Positions 33,736-43,990 of a stretch of DNA of 64,000 nt are shown piece by piece (the first letter of the stretch is position 1; each line of letters opens with the position of its first letter). The notes beneath the pieces were generated by a model, which was given only the letters and a program-made list of their open reading frames with translations, was not told the DNA's origin and made no database searches. A program made the position numbers and the translations under genes. The stretch is from contig JAPXFY010000031.1 of NCBI GenBank assembly GCA_030674185.1, positions 46,080,007-46,144,006 on the forward strand, written 5' to 3'. Source of the DNA: Monoplex corrugatus. Its lineage: Eukaryota > Mollusca > Gastropoda > Littorinimorpha > Ranellidae.

Positions 33736-34285
33736 GTAAATATACGCCTACTACAGTGGATGATGTTGTTTGCTGGCTCCTAGGACTTACAGGTAATATA
33801 CCCTAGTGATGATGTTGTTTGCTGGCTCCTAGGACTTACAGGTATATATACCTAGTGGATGATGTTATGTTTGCTGGCTCCTAGTCGACTTACAGGTAAT
33901 ACCCTAGTGGTAATGTTTTTGTGGCTCTTGGACTTACAGGTAATACCCTAGTAGTGATGTTGTTTGCTGGCTCCTTGGACTTACAGGTAAAAACCCTAGT
34001 GGTAATGTTTTTGTGGCTCCTTGGACTTACAGGTAATACCCTAGTGGTGATGTTCTTTGCTGGTCCTTGGACTTACAGGTAATATACCCTAGTGATGATG
34101 TTGTTTACTGGCTCCTAGGACTTACAGGTAATACCCTAGTGGTATGTGTTTGCTGGCTCCTAGGACTTACAGGTAATACCCTAGTGGTGATGTTCTTTGT
34201 GGCTCCTAGGACTTACAGGTAATACCCTAGTGGTGATGTTTGTGGCTCCTAGGACTTACAGGTAATACCCTAGTGGTGTGTTTTT
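33708..34285 (+). repeat. Minisatellite made from the TMEM267 exon 1 / intron 1 junction
   Basis: Twelve copies, including the genuine junction, of GGCTCCTAGGACTTACAG|GTAATA followed by CCCTAGTGATGATGTT, with spacing of about 40-57 bp. Each copy keeps a good 5' splice site sequence. The genuine exon reads CTCCTTGG, while most copies read CTCCTAGG. Confidence 0.95.
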
Positions 34286-35044
34286 GTGTCCTGTTCTTAC
34301 AAAGATCCAGGCCTTAGCTGAGGAAAAGAGAATCAGGTGGAAAGCAAGCTCCTGTGAAGGCAATCCCATGGCCAGCATCCATGCATTGTATGCATTCAAT
34401 GCCACTGAGTTTCCTTTTCCCGCATCAACCTTACCAGCCACAGCTGACACTGTTCCAGATGGGTCACCTTGACTCAGTACGACACTAGTACGCATCATTC
34501 ATAGTTGAAGCCGACTGACGAGGCCTACTACTACTCACAAAATCCATGATAAGTTGCATTTTCACATGTTTATTTTACATATGAGATAAAAAGTACTGAC
34601 TGTACAGTATAGTATGATGCTGATCTTAATTTTCTGTTGTGAACACTGATGGAAATGTGGTGTTTTCTTAAATCTGTAAATTTGCAAAATTGGACATTTT
34701 GAAAAAAAGGGCATTTTGAAAAACAAGTTTCGAAGATTTTGATCTCATCACTGATTAAAAGTCCTTAGGAACAGGTCTAAATCTGAATCAGATTTACTGA
34801 AATGTTGTCATTTGATCAAATACAGCATACTTTGGGATTGTCCTGCACTCTGTCAACTTTGGTGCCTTCTGTTCATGTAGGCCTAATTTTAGCTGTCAGA
34901 ATTGTGTAATTATGGGCACCAAAAAACCCAAAATGAGCTCCAAAATCATCTTTTTTAATTTCAAAATCTATTATTCTTCGTTCTTTTTTAAAATTGAACA
35001 AGATATGATGGAACAAACAACTAAGCAACTAATTGCAAGAATCT
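34286..35044. other. TMEM267 intron, no distinct feature
   Basis: A chance open stretch at 34278-34472 has no recognised similarity. The remainder is AT-rich. Confidence 0.5.
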
Positions 35045-35375
35045 TTATGGCCCCTGCCGGCCCCTACCAAGTTGACAGTGCTAAGGGCCCCTCCCCAAAG
35101 TTGACAGTGCTAAGGGCCCCTACCAAGTTGACAGTGCTAAGGGCCCCTACCAAGTTGACAGTGCTAAGGGCCCCTACCCAAGTTGACAGTGCTAAGGCCC
35201 GTACCAAAGTTGACAGTGCTAAGGGCCCCTACCCAAGTTGACAGTGCTAAGGCCCGTACCAAAGTTGACAGTGCTAAGGGCCCCTACCAATAGTGTGGCC
35301 CCAGTGCATAAGGGCCCCTACCCAAGTTGACAGTGCTAAGGGCCCCAATTACCTAACCAAGTTGACAGTGCTAAG
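35045..35375. repeat. 28-bp minisatellite, about 11 copies
   Basis: Unit AAGTTGACAGTGCTAAGGGC plus CCCTACC, period about 27-29, with indel variants. Located in the TMEM267 intron. Confidence 0.93.
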
Positions 35376-35389
35376 GGCTCATCTCTCAG

Positions 35390-35965
35390 AAGACCGGGAT
35401 ACACAGTTGTCTTATTCACTTCATGTCTAATCTCCTGACCAACACTGCAGGTGTTCATCTCTTGGGCCTGGTTGGCACCAGGATATGTTATGAATGAAAG
35501 TAAGCACAGAGACAACCTTGTTGTACTGTCTCAATCCAAAATGGCAATCTGTAGCATCATGATTATCATCCCCATCGCCATCATCATAGCATTACGAAAA
35601 ATTGTCCCAAATTCTTGGCCATTAATGTGGTATAGGAAAACAGAACAGAAAATGAAATATGTAGGCCTAATTATTTGTTTATTTATTTGTTTGTTTATTT
35701 ATTTTAAAAAAACTGCTTGGGAAATCACTTTTGTCGCTGTGGGTCTTTTTACACGTGCAAAATGCATGCATACTTGGGAGTTTGTTCCAGAGGGATTCAT
35801 CGCACTCAGACAATTCCATATGTGCTCCACCCAAATCTGCCAGCTATTATATCTAACAGACTCCTTGAGCCTGTGCAAAATCCTATGCACTGGTAAGGTT
35901 TTGAATGGGGAGGGGGATGGAGAGGAACTTATGAAACACTACGCTGACACCACCAGAATGACGGA
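35390..35965 (+). repeat. Dispersed repeat R2/R3, copy in TMEM267 intron
   Basis: The first part matches 15760-15900 (CTGACCAACACTGCAGGTGT). The second part (TTCCATATGTGCTCCACCCA, AGACTCCTTGAGCCTGTGCA) matches 40040-40130. A long open stretch here (35451-36020) has no recognised similarity and overlaps these repeats, so it is not called a gene. Confidence 0.6.
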
Positions 35966-36866
35966 AACATTAACATGGGCAGTGAACTGGCCAGCTGTTA
36001 ATGTTGCGGACTGGTATTGAACAAGATATATCAGATCTTGAGTCAATGGCTGTATCAAAAGAACCATCCTCAGTTTATCATCTCATCCAAAAATTTTGGA
36101 TCCAGACCATTGTTCAAGGTCTACTGGAGAAAAGGGGGAGGGGATAGAAGACCCCCTGTCTAGTCATGAGAGTTTTTCAACTTTTTGTTATTTTTTTTCT
36201 TTCAAACTATTTTCAATTCAACTAAGTAACATAACTCTTGAGAGTCACGGAGTTATCTCCCATGTAGAATTTCTCAAACCCAACACAGTTTGCGCTACCC
36301 ATTCAGCTAGCATAGACGCAGCCACAAAGCATAAAGTGGTAAGCTCAGAACATTCCTTGTCTATGTGTGTGTGTTTGGTCAGTTCAAGAATAAAAGACTG
36401 TGTCAATCTTGAACATAAGACCAATATATTGTATGAATGATATTTAAAATTCTCCCTGCTTCCCTCTTATTTCCTTTGGTATTTTCAATTCATTTTCTTG
36501 AGGCATAAAGATGATTGTGTAACAATTATGGCAAAGCAAAAATTGGGTCAAAACCAAAAACCAGAAATACCAGGGACAAATTATCTGTACATTTGTAATA
36601 GAAGGAATGCACATTTGCATGATGCAGAATTATAATCAAAAATGTGAAAAACGTAACATACATAGGTAAATTATGAGAAAGGTGACATACACGGGTAGAT
36701 TAAAATAGAAATCAGACTTGCTGTTAATGTTGACCATGTACATTCACTTTTTAAGCTGTATGATTGTGTCTGCACTGGGCAGTAGTTGTATTGTATTTCT
36801 CTATCAGAAGTTTAGTAACAGAACACTCTGAAATTAAGTGAATTGAAATTTGTCTTCCATTTCCAG
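35966..36866. other. TMEM267 intron, no distinct feature
   Basis: AT-rich unique sequence ending in the TTTCCAG acceptor at 36866. Confidence 0.5.
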
Positions 36867-37211
36867 GCGGCAGTATCACTTCAGCAAAGACCTGCCTTCC
36901 ATTCTACAACACTGGTCCTGACTCTCACAGCCGTCATGTGGATTGTCTCCCTTGTTCTACAGCTCTCCTTGCTCAAGAAAGTGACGCTGATGTGCCTGGT
37001 GGCGTGGTTGTCTCACCAGCTGCGTGACGCCTCGCGGCGAGGATTGTGGTTTCCGCCGTTTGGGAGTACCCTTCCTGTGCCGTATGCAGCGTATATCATG
37101 GGAACTGTGGCGCTGTCTGTGTTCGTGCATTATGGGTATTCAGCGTGTTTCAAAATGCCGTCTGCGCCTGAGAGAATTGTGGAGGTGGTTCCTACAATGC
37201 TTGTACAATGA
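36867..37211 (+). CDS. TMEM267: TMEM267, coding exon 2 (terminal)
   Basis: This is the C-terminal 114 codons of TMEM267 plus the TGA stop. It starts after a CTTCCATTTCCAG acceptor in phase 0. AAVSLQQRPAFHSTTLVLTL corresponds to the conserved region with RPF.H.S in vertebrates. Hydrophobic segments follow at about 20-40 (LVLTLTAVMWIVSLVLQLSL) and 78-95 (YAAYIMGTVALSVFVHYG). The conserved SHQLRDASRRGLWFPPFG motif (vertebrate SHHIRDG..HGLW..PFG) lies between them. The protein is probably an integral membrane protein with several passes; no catalytic motif is visible. The 3' UTR begins with a TTAA-hairpin element only 11 bp after the stop. Confidence 0.95.
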   Translation, partial: AAVSLQQRPAFHSTTLVLTLTAVMWIVSLVLQLSLLKKVTLMCLVAWLSHQLRDASRRGLWFPPFGSTLPVPYAAYIMGTVALSVFVHYGYSACFKMPSAPERIVEVVPTMLVQ

Positions 37212-37222
37212 GGGTAGACTTG

Positions 37223-37412
37223 TTAACCCTTTGACTCCCGCACCTGTCCACCAGTATCCTGCATCATGAACCATGTTAACAAAGCAAAAACTTAACCCTT
37301 TGACTCTTTCACCCTATCCACCAGTTTCCTGCAGGAAGTTGGTGGACAGGATGAGGGACTCAAAGGGTTGTTTTTCCAGTTGGTGGATAGGGTGCAGGAG
37401 CCAAAGGGTTAA
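37223..37412. mobile_element. TTAA-hairpin element in TMEM267 3' UTR
   Basis: TTAA and CCCTTTGACTCCCGCACC start the long arm. The central palindrome has TTCCTGCAGGAAGTTGGTGG at its axis. The inverted short arm ends GGAGCCAAAGGGTTAA at 37412. The inner right TTAA has been lost (GGGTTGTTTTT). Confidence 0.92.
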
Positions 37413-38297
37413 ACAACTCTGTATTTATTTTTATATGCATCTCTTGCAGGGTTATCTGATAAAATGTGTGATGTACAATTCATGTCACTGTGTGTGAGGA
37501 AAATCCTGCGATGGACATAGAGAGCTCTATTTTCCTACGCTTGCCCAGTAGGGCACTTTTAATTAAGCGACTTTATGATGTTATCTTCATGATATGAATT
37601 CAGTGGATAATGGTCTAGACCTGTGTGGTTAGGTGGATGTATTTTTTCTCTTTACGAAATTACACTTTTCCAGTCTGATCAGAACATACACGACGTGTGT
37701 GCATGTGAGAGAGAGACACGCATCATCAAAGATTTCTTGTCTGTTTTCAGTGGGATTTTTTTTTCATCGTACTGGTGGTATTTGGTATGTTCCAGAAGCC
37801 AATCCGGAGTACGCAGCTTAATAACTGTGCAGTCCAGTTTTCAGGTCAAAGTTGCCCAGAATGTTAAAATGTAAATCTTGACTTCTTGAGTGTTTTGGTG
37901 AAGGGTTTTGTCCACATTCTGAAGACTGCAACATTTACAGACATTAAATATATAGATCATTACCCACATGTGCATTCAACTTACAGTGAATTGTTCATTA
38001 TCAGGGTCACAGGTAAGAGAAAATGTTAAAGCCAGTTTTACAGAAAAGGAAAATATTTACCTGTATGATATACATCATTACATACATGTGCTTTTCAGTT
38101 TCATTAAATTGTTCATTTTCTGGGTCACAAGTAAGACAAAAATGTGTGAAACCAGTTCCACAGCCAGGAAAGTCTTTCAAACATTGTCTGACTGTTTCCA
38201 TTCCGTTTTGTTTGTATGTGAGTTTGTTGATGTCAAAGTTTTGTTGTTTTTTGTTATTTCACAGAAGGAGATTGTTCTAACGGCTTGCCTATCTGTG
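37413..38297. other. Downstream of TMEM267, no gene
   Basis: Probable 3' UTR and flank. A diverged direct repeat (TTACAGTGAATTGTTCATTA..GGGTCACAGGTAAGA and the similar TTAAATTGTTCATTTTCTGG) lies at 37980-38140, period about 115. Confidence 0.5.
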
Positions 38298-38600
38298 TGT
38301 GTGTGTGTTTATGTTTTATGTGTGTGTGAGTGTGTGTATGTGTGTGTGCGTGTGTGTGTGTGAGTGTGTATGTGTGTGTGTGTGGTGTTTGTGTTTATGT
38401 GTGTGTGTGTGTGTTTCTGTGATGTGTGTGTGATTGTGTGTATATGTGCGTGTCTGTGACTTGCGTGTGTGTGTGCATGGTGTGTGTGAGTGTGTGTGTG
38501 GTGTACGTGTGTTTGTGTGCGTGTCTGTTTGTGATGTGTGTGTACGTGTGTTGTGTGCGTGTCTGTGATGTGTGTGTGGTGTGTGTGTGAGAGAGAGAGA
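38298..38600. repeat. (GT)n microsatellite, imperfect
   Basis: GT repeats with TGTGATGTGTG and TGCGTGTCTGTG variants, ending in a GAGAGAGA run. Confidence 0.95.
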
Positions 38601-38844
38601 AGGAACATGCCATCACCCAATCATCATGTTCCATTTTCTCAGGAAGTGACAACCAACGTGTGATGTTGCCTAATGTGTACATAATCTCTGGTGCTGTGGT
38701 TTTGGAATAAACTCTTTCTTGACAGTCATTTATTGTAAGAAAGATATGATTGATGAACATACAGAACATGAACTTCTCTAAATTATGTATTCTGACACCT
38801 TTTTTTTTTTATATTAAAGAAGTATCTTAGTGTTATTTTTTTAT

Positions 38845-38935
38845 AAGTCCAGCCGACTGTGTAAGGCCATATCAGGGCTATAACTGTGTCAAAACACATA
38901 CAATACTTCAACAGGAAAAATCTGCCTAAACCCTG
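38845..38935. repeat. Dispersed repeat R4, copy 1
   Basis: AAGGCCATATCAGGGCTATA and CAATACTTCAACAGGAAAAA are shared with 40960-41030 in the same orientation. Confidence 0.65.
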
Positions 38936-38979
38936 CAGCTGTGACAAGGTAGTGGAGGGAAGAATTTGGAACAGTCAGC

Positions 38980-39180
38980 TAGTGTTTGTGTCTGTTTGTC
39001 TGTGTCTATGTGTGTGTGTGTGTCTGTATGTGTTTGTCTATGTGTGTGTGTGTGTTGTCTGTATGTGTGTATGTCTATGTGTGTGTGTGTATGTCTATGT
39101 GTGTGTTGTGGTCTGTTGTGTGTGTGTTGTGTGTGTGTGTGTGTGTTGTGTATGTGTGTGTGTTGTTGTGTTGTGAGATC

Positions 39181-39211
<31 letters not shown>

Positions 39212-39295
39212 GTGTGTGATGTGTGTGTGTGTGTGTGGTGTGTGGTGTGTGTGTGTGTGTGTGTATGTGTGTTGTGTGTGTGTCGTGTGTAGTTG
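38980..39295. repeat. (GT)n microsatellite, imperfect
   Basis: About 310 bp of GT with TGTCTATG and TTGTG interruptions. Spurious Cys/Val frames only. Confidence 0.95.
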
Positions 39296-39613
39296 GTCCG
39301 TTTGTATGTAAAAGTATTCAGCAGGTAACTAACAATACATACATCCCATTTCGTTATGCTGTTTTTTGCATCTTTTACAAATTATTTTTTTCAATCGAAG
39401 TTGGCAGGTTGTGTCCTGACTCGGGCATTGACAATATCAATCTGTTTTTATCCACAAAGTTTTGAAATTGTCACAAAATGTAGGCCCTACAAGCTTTTGA
39501 CTTCATCTGACTTTCTTCAGACTTGTCTGTCCAACCTGGTTAAAAATGTTTCTGCTTTAAATTTGTTTGTTGGCATATTTTTCTTTTTTTAAGCTGTTAC
39601 ATTTTCTGTTTGG
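39296..39613. other. No feature seen
   Basis: AT-rich unique sequence between a microsatellite and a TTAA-hairpin element. Confidence 0.5.
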
Positions 39614-39875
39614 TTAACCCTTTGACTCCTGCACTCTATCCACCAACTGCAAAAACTTAGCCCATTTGACTCCCTCACCCTGTCACTAGCTTCCTGCAGG
39701 AAGCTGGTGGATAGAGTGAGGGAGTCCAAGGGTTGAGTTTTTGTTTGTTAAAATGGTTGTCAATGCAGGATGCTGGTGAACAGGGTGAGGGAGTCAAAGG
39801 GTTGAGTTTTTGTTTTGCTAGCATGGTTGACAATGCAGGATGCTGGTGAACAGGGTGCGGGAGTCAAAGGGTTAA
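39614..39875. mobile_element. TTAA-hairpin element, expanded
   Basis: Short arm first (CACTCTATCCACCAACTGCA then AAAACTTAG), central palindrome around CTTCCTGCAGGAAGC, then two tandem inverted long arms (GCTAGCATGGTTGACAATGC) ending GGAGTCAAAGGGTTAA. The orientation is opposite to the copy at 41841. Confidence 0.92.
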
Positions 39876-39999
39876 TCCAACTTATTTTTCAAGCTGTTAC
39901 ATTATCTGTGTAGATAAAAGGCTACAGAAGGTGGCACAAAGTTCACAATGCTGTGATGACAGATTAGAAAGGATCCTGGTGGTACCTATCCCACGAGGT

Positions 40000-40260
40000 C
40001 GTAGAGATGTGTTTTTGTTTTTTGTTCAAGGATTCATCACACGCAGACAGCTCCATATGTGCTCAACCAAACTCTGCCACGTTGTTGTCTGGCAGACTCC
40101 TTGAGCCTGCACAAAATCTTGTGTGCTGGTGAGAAACTGAAATGAGGAGCCTCCCTTAGAACTGACTCCGAGACGGGATCTGCTCTAGCAGCCCCATTCT
40201 GGAATCCTTCATGCCAACCTGGCAGTGCTCCATCTCCATGCTTGGCTCCTGTGTTGTACT
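40000..40260. repeat. Dispersed repeat R3, copy 2
   Basis: CTCCATATGTGCTCAACCAA and GCAGACTCCTTGAGCCTGCA match 35815-35885. Not coding. Confidence 0.6.
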
Positions 40261-40271
40261 GCCTGCCAACA

Positions 40272-40494
40272 TTAACCCTTTGATTCCCGCACCCTATCTA
40301 TCAACTGCAAAAACTTCACCTCATCCACCAGTCTTTGACTCCTTCACCCTATCCACCTCCTTCCTCCCTCACCCTATCCACCAGCAGGAAGCTTGTGGAC
40401 AGGGTGAGGGACTCAAAGGGTTAAGTTTTTGCTGTGCTAGCATGGTTGACAATGCAGGATGCTGGTGGACAGGGTGCGGGAGTCAAAGGGTTAA
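40272..40494. mobile_element. TTAA-hairpin element, short arm first
   Basis: TTAA with CCCTTTGATTCCCGCACCC, a partly duplicated centre (CACCCTATCCACC repeated) and an inverted long arm with GCTAGCATGGTTGACAATGC, ending GGAGTCAAAGGGTTAA. Confidence 0.9.
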
Positions 40495-41074
40495 ACGAGG
40501 ATACAAGCCGTTCTTCCCCTTCTCATCCACATACCAGAGCGATGCAATGTCAGCAGCTGGATCTGCAGCTGAAGTCCTTCCAGCCATTTACTGTCTTACC
40601 GCCCCTTTCCTGTAGAAAGGGCACTGAATCACTTTATAACTACATGTGGAAGAAGCGGCTCCTATGGTGCGACTCTTAACAAGGTCCACCCCCATACTCC
40701 CCATCCTCACTCTAGCTGGCAAATTTCCTCAACCATCTCTCTGAGTCAGAGAACCTGGCTTCTAGAACCATAAAGGGTTACAGATCTGTAATCTGCACAA
40801 TCCTACCACTGGGGGCCTTTTCTCTCTCAGAGGACTTGCTGTCTATTGGCTCAAGAGGTAAGATCCCCTCTCAAATCCCAAAATGGGACTTGTCGTAGAC
40901 GCATTCAGGTGACCACCTTTCGAACCACTGTCATTGTTATTTTTGTTCACAGCCCAGTTGACTGCGTAAAGCCATATCAGGGCTGTAACCATTTCAAAAC
41001 ATACACAATACTTCAACAGGAAAAAAGGGGAAAAAAATTAAGTACACCTATCAATGAATTTGTGCACATATTCT
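40495..41074. other. No gene; includes repeat R4 copy 2
   Basis: AAGCCATATCAGGGCTGTAA and CAATACTTCAACAGGAAAAA at 40960-41030 match 38860-38925. The rest is unique sequence with no coding evidence. Confidence 0.55.
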
Positions 41075-41480
41075 AAAGAGATGCCTCTGGTGTTGACCAT
41101 TCCATCCAATTTATCACACAGGGGATTTAAAAAACATTCTGAATACAAATTTAAGCATGACCAAGGACACAGAAACATACATAAAAACGGGCCTAAATTG
41201 CTTAATATTGCTTCCACATTTCACATGTCCATAGAGTCAAAAATGCACATAATACATCTACCCAATTATCAATCTAAGAGAACACATATAGATGAATGGA
41301 CCAGCAAGGCAGAAAATGATAGGTAGAAACGACAGAAAGCAAAGGAACAAGGCAGAAACAAAGAAGGTGACAGAAAAGAGGAAATTTCTGGCACAGAATT
41401 TCCAGAAGGTGGAGACACCATTTATACACAAAGAGCCCTCAGCATTCCCACAGGGGTTTGAACCACTAGTTGTGATTCCC
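41075..41480 (-). repeat. Dispersed repeat R1, copy 2
   Basis: Aligned along about 400 bp with 62445-62850 (CCAATTTATCACACA, GAATGGACCAGCAAGGCAGA, GGCACAGAATTTCCAGAAGG) and, reversed, with 14795-15005. An open frame across it is repeat-derived. Confidence 0.8.
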
Positions 41481-41495
41481 TTTTCTTCCTCGCAA

Positions 41496-41497
<2 letters not shown>

Positions 41498-41538
<41 letters not shown>

Positions 41539-41560
41539 CACACTCTCACAGAAAACATGT
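41498..41560. repeat. (CA)n microsatellite
   Basis: A short CA run next to repeat R1, with a few interruptions. Confidence 0.9.
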
Positions 41561-41840
41561 TTCTGTTATTGTTGAAGCCAATTCACAGTATTCAGCAAAA
41601 TGTTCACACACACACAAAATCCAAAAAGGCCTGTATGTTATAATACCACAATACCTGTTTATAATCCATGGTGTAGAATTCCAATCAGCATGCTCCTTTT
41701 TCACATCACAGACAAAAAACAGACCACATGTATACTGTTGACAGGGGACATAATCTGAAAGAAGGGGAGACAGGGGAATGAGTTGCATGAAAACCAATCA
41801 ACCAACCAAAAGAAAACAACTACTACTTCTACCGCGATGA

Positions 41841-42032
41841 TTAACCCTTTGACTCCTGCACCCTGTCCACCAGCATCCCACATTGCCAAGCATGCTAGCA
41901 AAGCAAAAACTTAACCCTTTGACTCCATCACCCTATTCACCAGCTTCCTGCAGGAAGCTGGTGGATAGGGTGAGGGAGTCAAAGGGTTAAGTTTTTGCAG
42001 TTGGTGAATAGGTGGGGGAGTCAAAGGGTTAA
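41841..42032. mobile_element. TTAA-hairpin element, best complete copy
   Basis: Layout: TTAA, long arm (CCCTTTGACTCCTGCACC to CATGCTAGCAAAGCAAAAAC), TTAA, and an 80-bp near-perfect palindrome (41911-41990, axis at CTGCAG 41948-41953, differing at two positions). Then come TTAA and the inverted short arm (GTTTTTGCAGTTGGTG to GGGGGAGTCAAAGGG), then TTAA. The pieces flanking the inner palindrome, GCAAAAAC and GTTTTTGC, are mutual complements, so the inner hairpin sits at the axis of the outer one. It has no coding capacity. Confidence 0.95.
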
Positions 42033-42369
42033 ACACATGTCTATGTGAAGGCGGGGGTCCTGTAATCCTGAGGTATTAGGGAAGTGAGGTGGTGGTAGAG
42101 ACAGAGCCAAACATGCATGCAGCCAACACTTGTGCTGAGGAAGACCTCTGTTGATGTTGAATTGTACATGACAACCATGAAAAACTGAGCACAGTCAGGA
42201 TGGAGCAGTGTCATCAGGACAATCATCACTGAGACAGACACGAAAAATCATCTGCCTGTTCGTTAAGATATGTTTTTATACCTTTTACATATATATACTT
42301 TTTAAATGTGACCTTCAAAAAAATCAACCTTGGTATAAAAGGTTTTGCATTGTTAATTATGGCCGATAT

Positions 42370-42690
42370 ATTCAAGAAGACAGTGGATAGGGTGAAACTA
42401 CTGACAATTTAGGAAGCTGGTTGAAAGGGTGAGACTACTGACAATTTAGGAAGCTGGTGGATAGGGTGAGACTGATGGATAGGGTGAGACTATTGACAAT
42501 TCAAGAAGCTGGTGGATAGGGTGAGACTACTGACAATTCAGGAAGCTGGTGGATAGGGTGAGACTACTGACAATTCAAGAAGCTGATGGATAGGGTGAGA
42601 CTACAGACAATTCAGGAAGCTGGTGGACAGGGTGAGACTACTGACAATTCAGGAAGCTAACAGATAGGGTGAGACTACAAGTCCTCTATG
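42370..42690. repeat. 36-bp minisatellite derived from the hairpin core
   Basis: About eight copies of AGGAAGCTGGTGGATAGGGT plus GAGACTACTGACAATTC. The GGAAGCTGGTGGATAGGGTG portion equals one half of the central palindrome of the TTAA-hairpin family. Confidence 0.92.
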
Positions 42691-42938
42691 AGTTGAACAT
42701 ATAGCAAGAATATGACAAAGAGTTAACCATAAGAGGAAAAACAATCAGTTTCTGTCCAGAAATCCTCACGTTGTTAAGATTCTGACATGCAAACTGTACC
42801 AACCAATCAAAGTTGAAGGTTTTGCAAACTCTTACTGACATGGACCCTCAGTCCAAATCTGATAAAATCCAACACACAAGCAACACACAAAGAACTTTTA
42901 TAGAAATATGCATACACACCACTTACCTCACGCAACTG
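42691..42938. other. Short unique stretch
   Basis: No feature recognised between the 36-bp array and the duplicated 51-bp unit. Confidence 0.5.
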
Positions 42939-42985
42939 TTAAGACATGTCTCCAAAATGGAGATTACAGAAGACATTTCTGTTGC

Positions 42986-43166
42986 TTAACCCTTCGACTC
43001 CCTCAGCATCCTGCTCTGTCAACCATGCTAGCAAAGTAAAACTTTAACCCTTCGACTCCCTCACTCTATCCACCAGCTTCCTGCAGGAAGCTGGTGGATA
43101 GGGTGAAGGAGTCAAAGGGTTAAATTTTTGCAGTTGGTGCATAGGGTTTGGGAGTCAGACGGTTAA
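42986..43166. mobile_element. TTAA-hairpin element between duplicated 51-bp flanks
   Basis: TTAA, shortened long arm (CCCTTCGACTCCCTCAGCAT), palindrome around CTTCCTGCAGGAAGC, inverted short arm and TTAA. The flanking 51-bp units 42939-42989 and 43163-43213 are nearly identical and both are bounded by TTAA. Confidence 0.92.
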
Positions 43167-43327
43167 GAAATGTCTCCAAAATGGAGATTACAGAAGACAT
43201 TTCTGCTGCTTAAAACTCATGACAAGTATGAAACAAATAAAAAAAAAAAAAGTTAAAAAAACAACAATTAAATTGCATACTCTCCCTCTTCCTGGGGTGG
43301 ACAGAACTCAAAAATCACAACACCACA

Positions 43328-43519
43328 TTAACCCTTTGCCACCTGAACCCTATCTACCAACTGCAAAAATTTAACCTTTGACTCACTCACCCTATCCACC
43401 AGCTTCCTGCAGGAAGCTGGTGGATAGGGTGAGGGAGTCAAAGGGTTAAGTTTTTGCTCTTCCAGCATGGTTGACAAAGAAGGATGATGTTTGACAGGCT
43501 GCAGGAGTCAAAGGGTTAA
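43328..43519. mobile_element. TTAA-hairpin element, short arm first
   Basis: Short arm (CCCTATCTACCAACTGCAAA), inner palindrome 43371-43449 with axis CTGCAG, and inverted long arm ending GGAGTCAAAGGGTTAA. The right TTAA overlaps the first unit of the next array. Confidence 0.93.
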
Positions 43520-43990
43520 TGATATGATCACAACACCACATTAATGATATGATTGCAACACCACATTAATGATGTGATTGCAACACCATATTAATGATAT
43601 GATCACAACACCACATTAATGATATGATCACAACACCACATTAATGATATGATTGCAACACCACATTAATGATGTGATTGCAACACCATATTAATGATAT
43701 GATCACAACACCACATTAATGATATGATCACAACACCACATTAATGATATGATTGCAACACCACATTAATGATATGATCACAACACCACATTAATGATAT
43801 GATTGCAATACCACATTAATGATTTGATCACAACACCACATTAATGATATGATCACAACACCACATTAATGATATGATCGCAACACCACATTAATGATAT
43901 GATCACAACACCACATTAATGATATGATCACAACACCACATTAATGATATGATTGCAACACCACATTAATGATGTGATTGCAAAGGAACT
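43516..43990. repeat. 25-bp minisatellite, about 19 copies
   Basis: Unit TTAATGATATGATCACAACA plus CCACA, period 25, with GATCAC/GATTGC variants arranged in a partly higher-order pattern. It starts exactly at the right TTAA of the preceding hairpin element. Confidence 0.95.

Noticed and set aside
35451..36020. 189-codon open frame in the TMEM267 intron
   Set aside because: Overlaps dispersed repeats shared with 15.7 kb and 40.0 kb; no recognised similarity, and it lies inside an intron of a clear gene.
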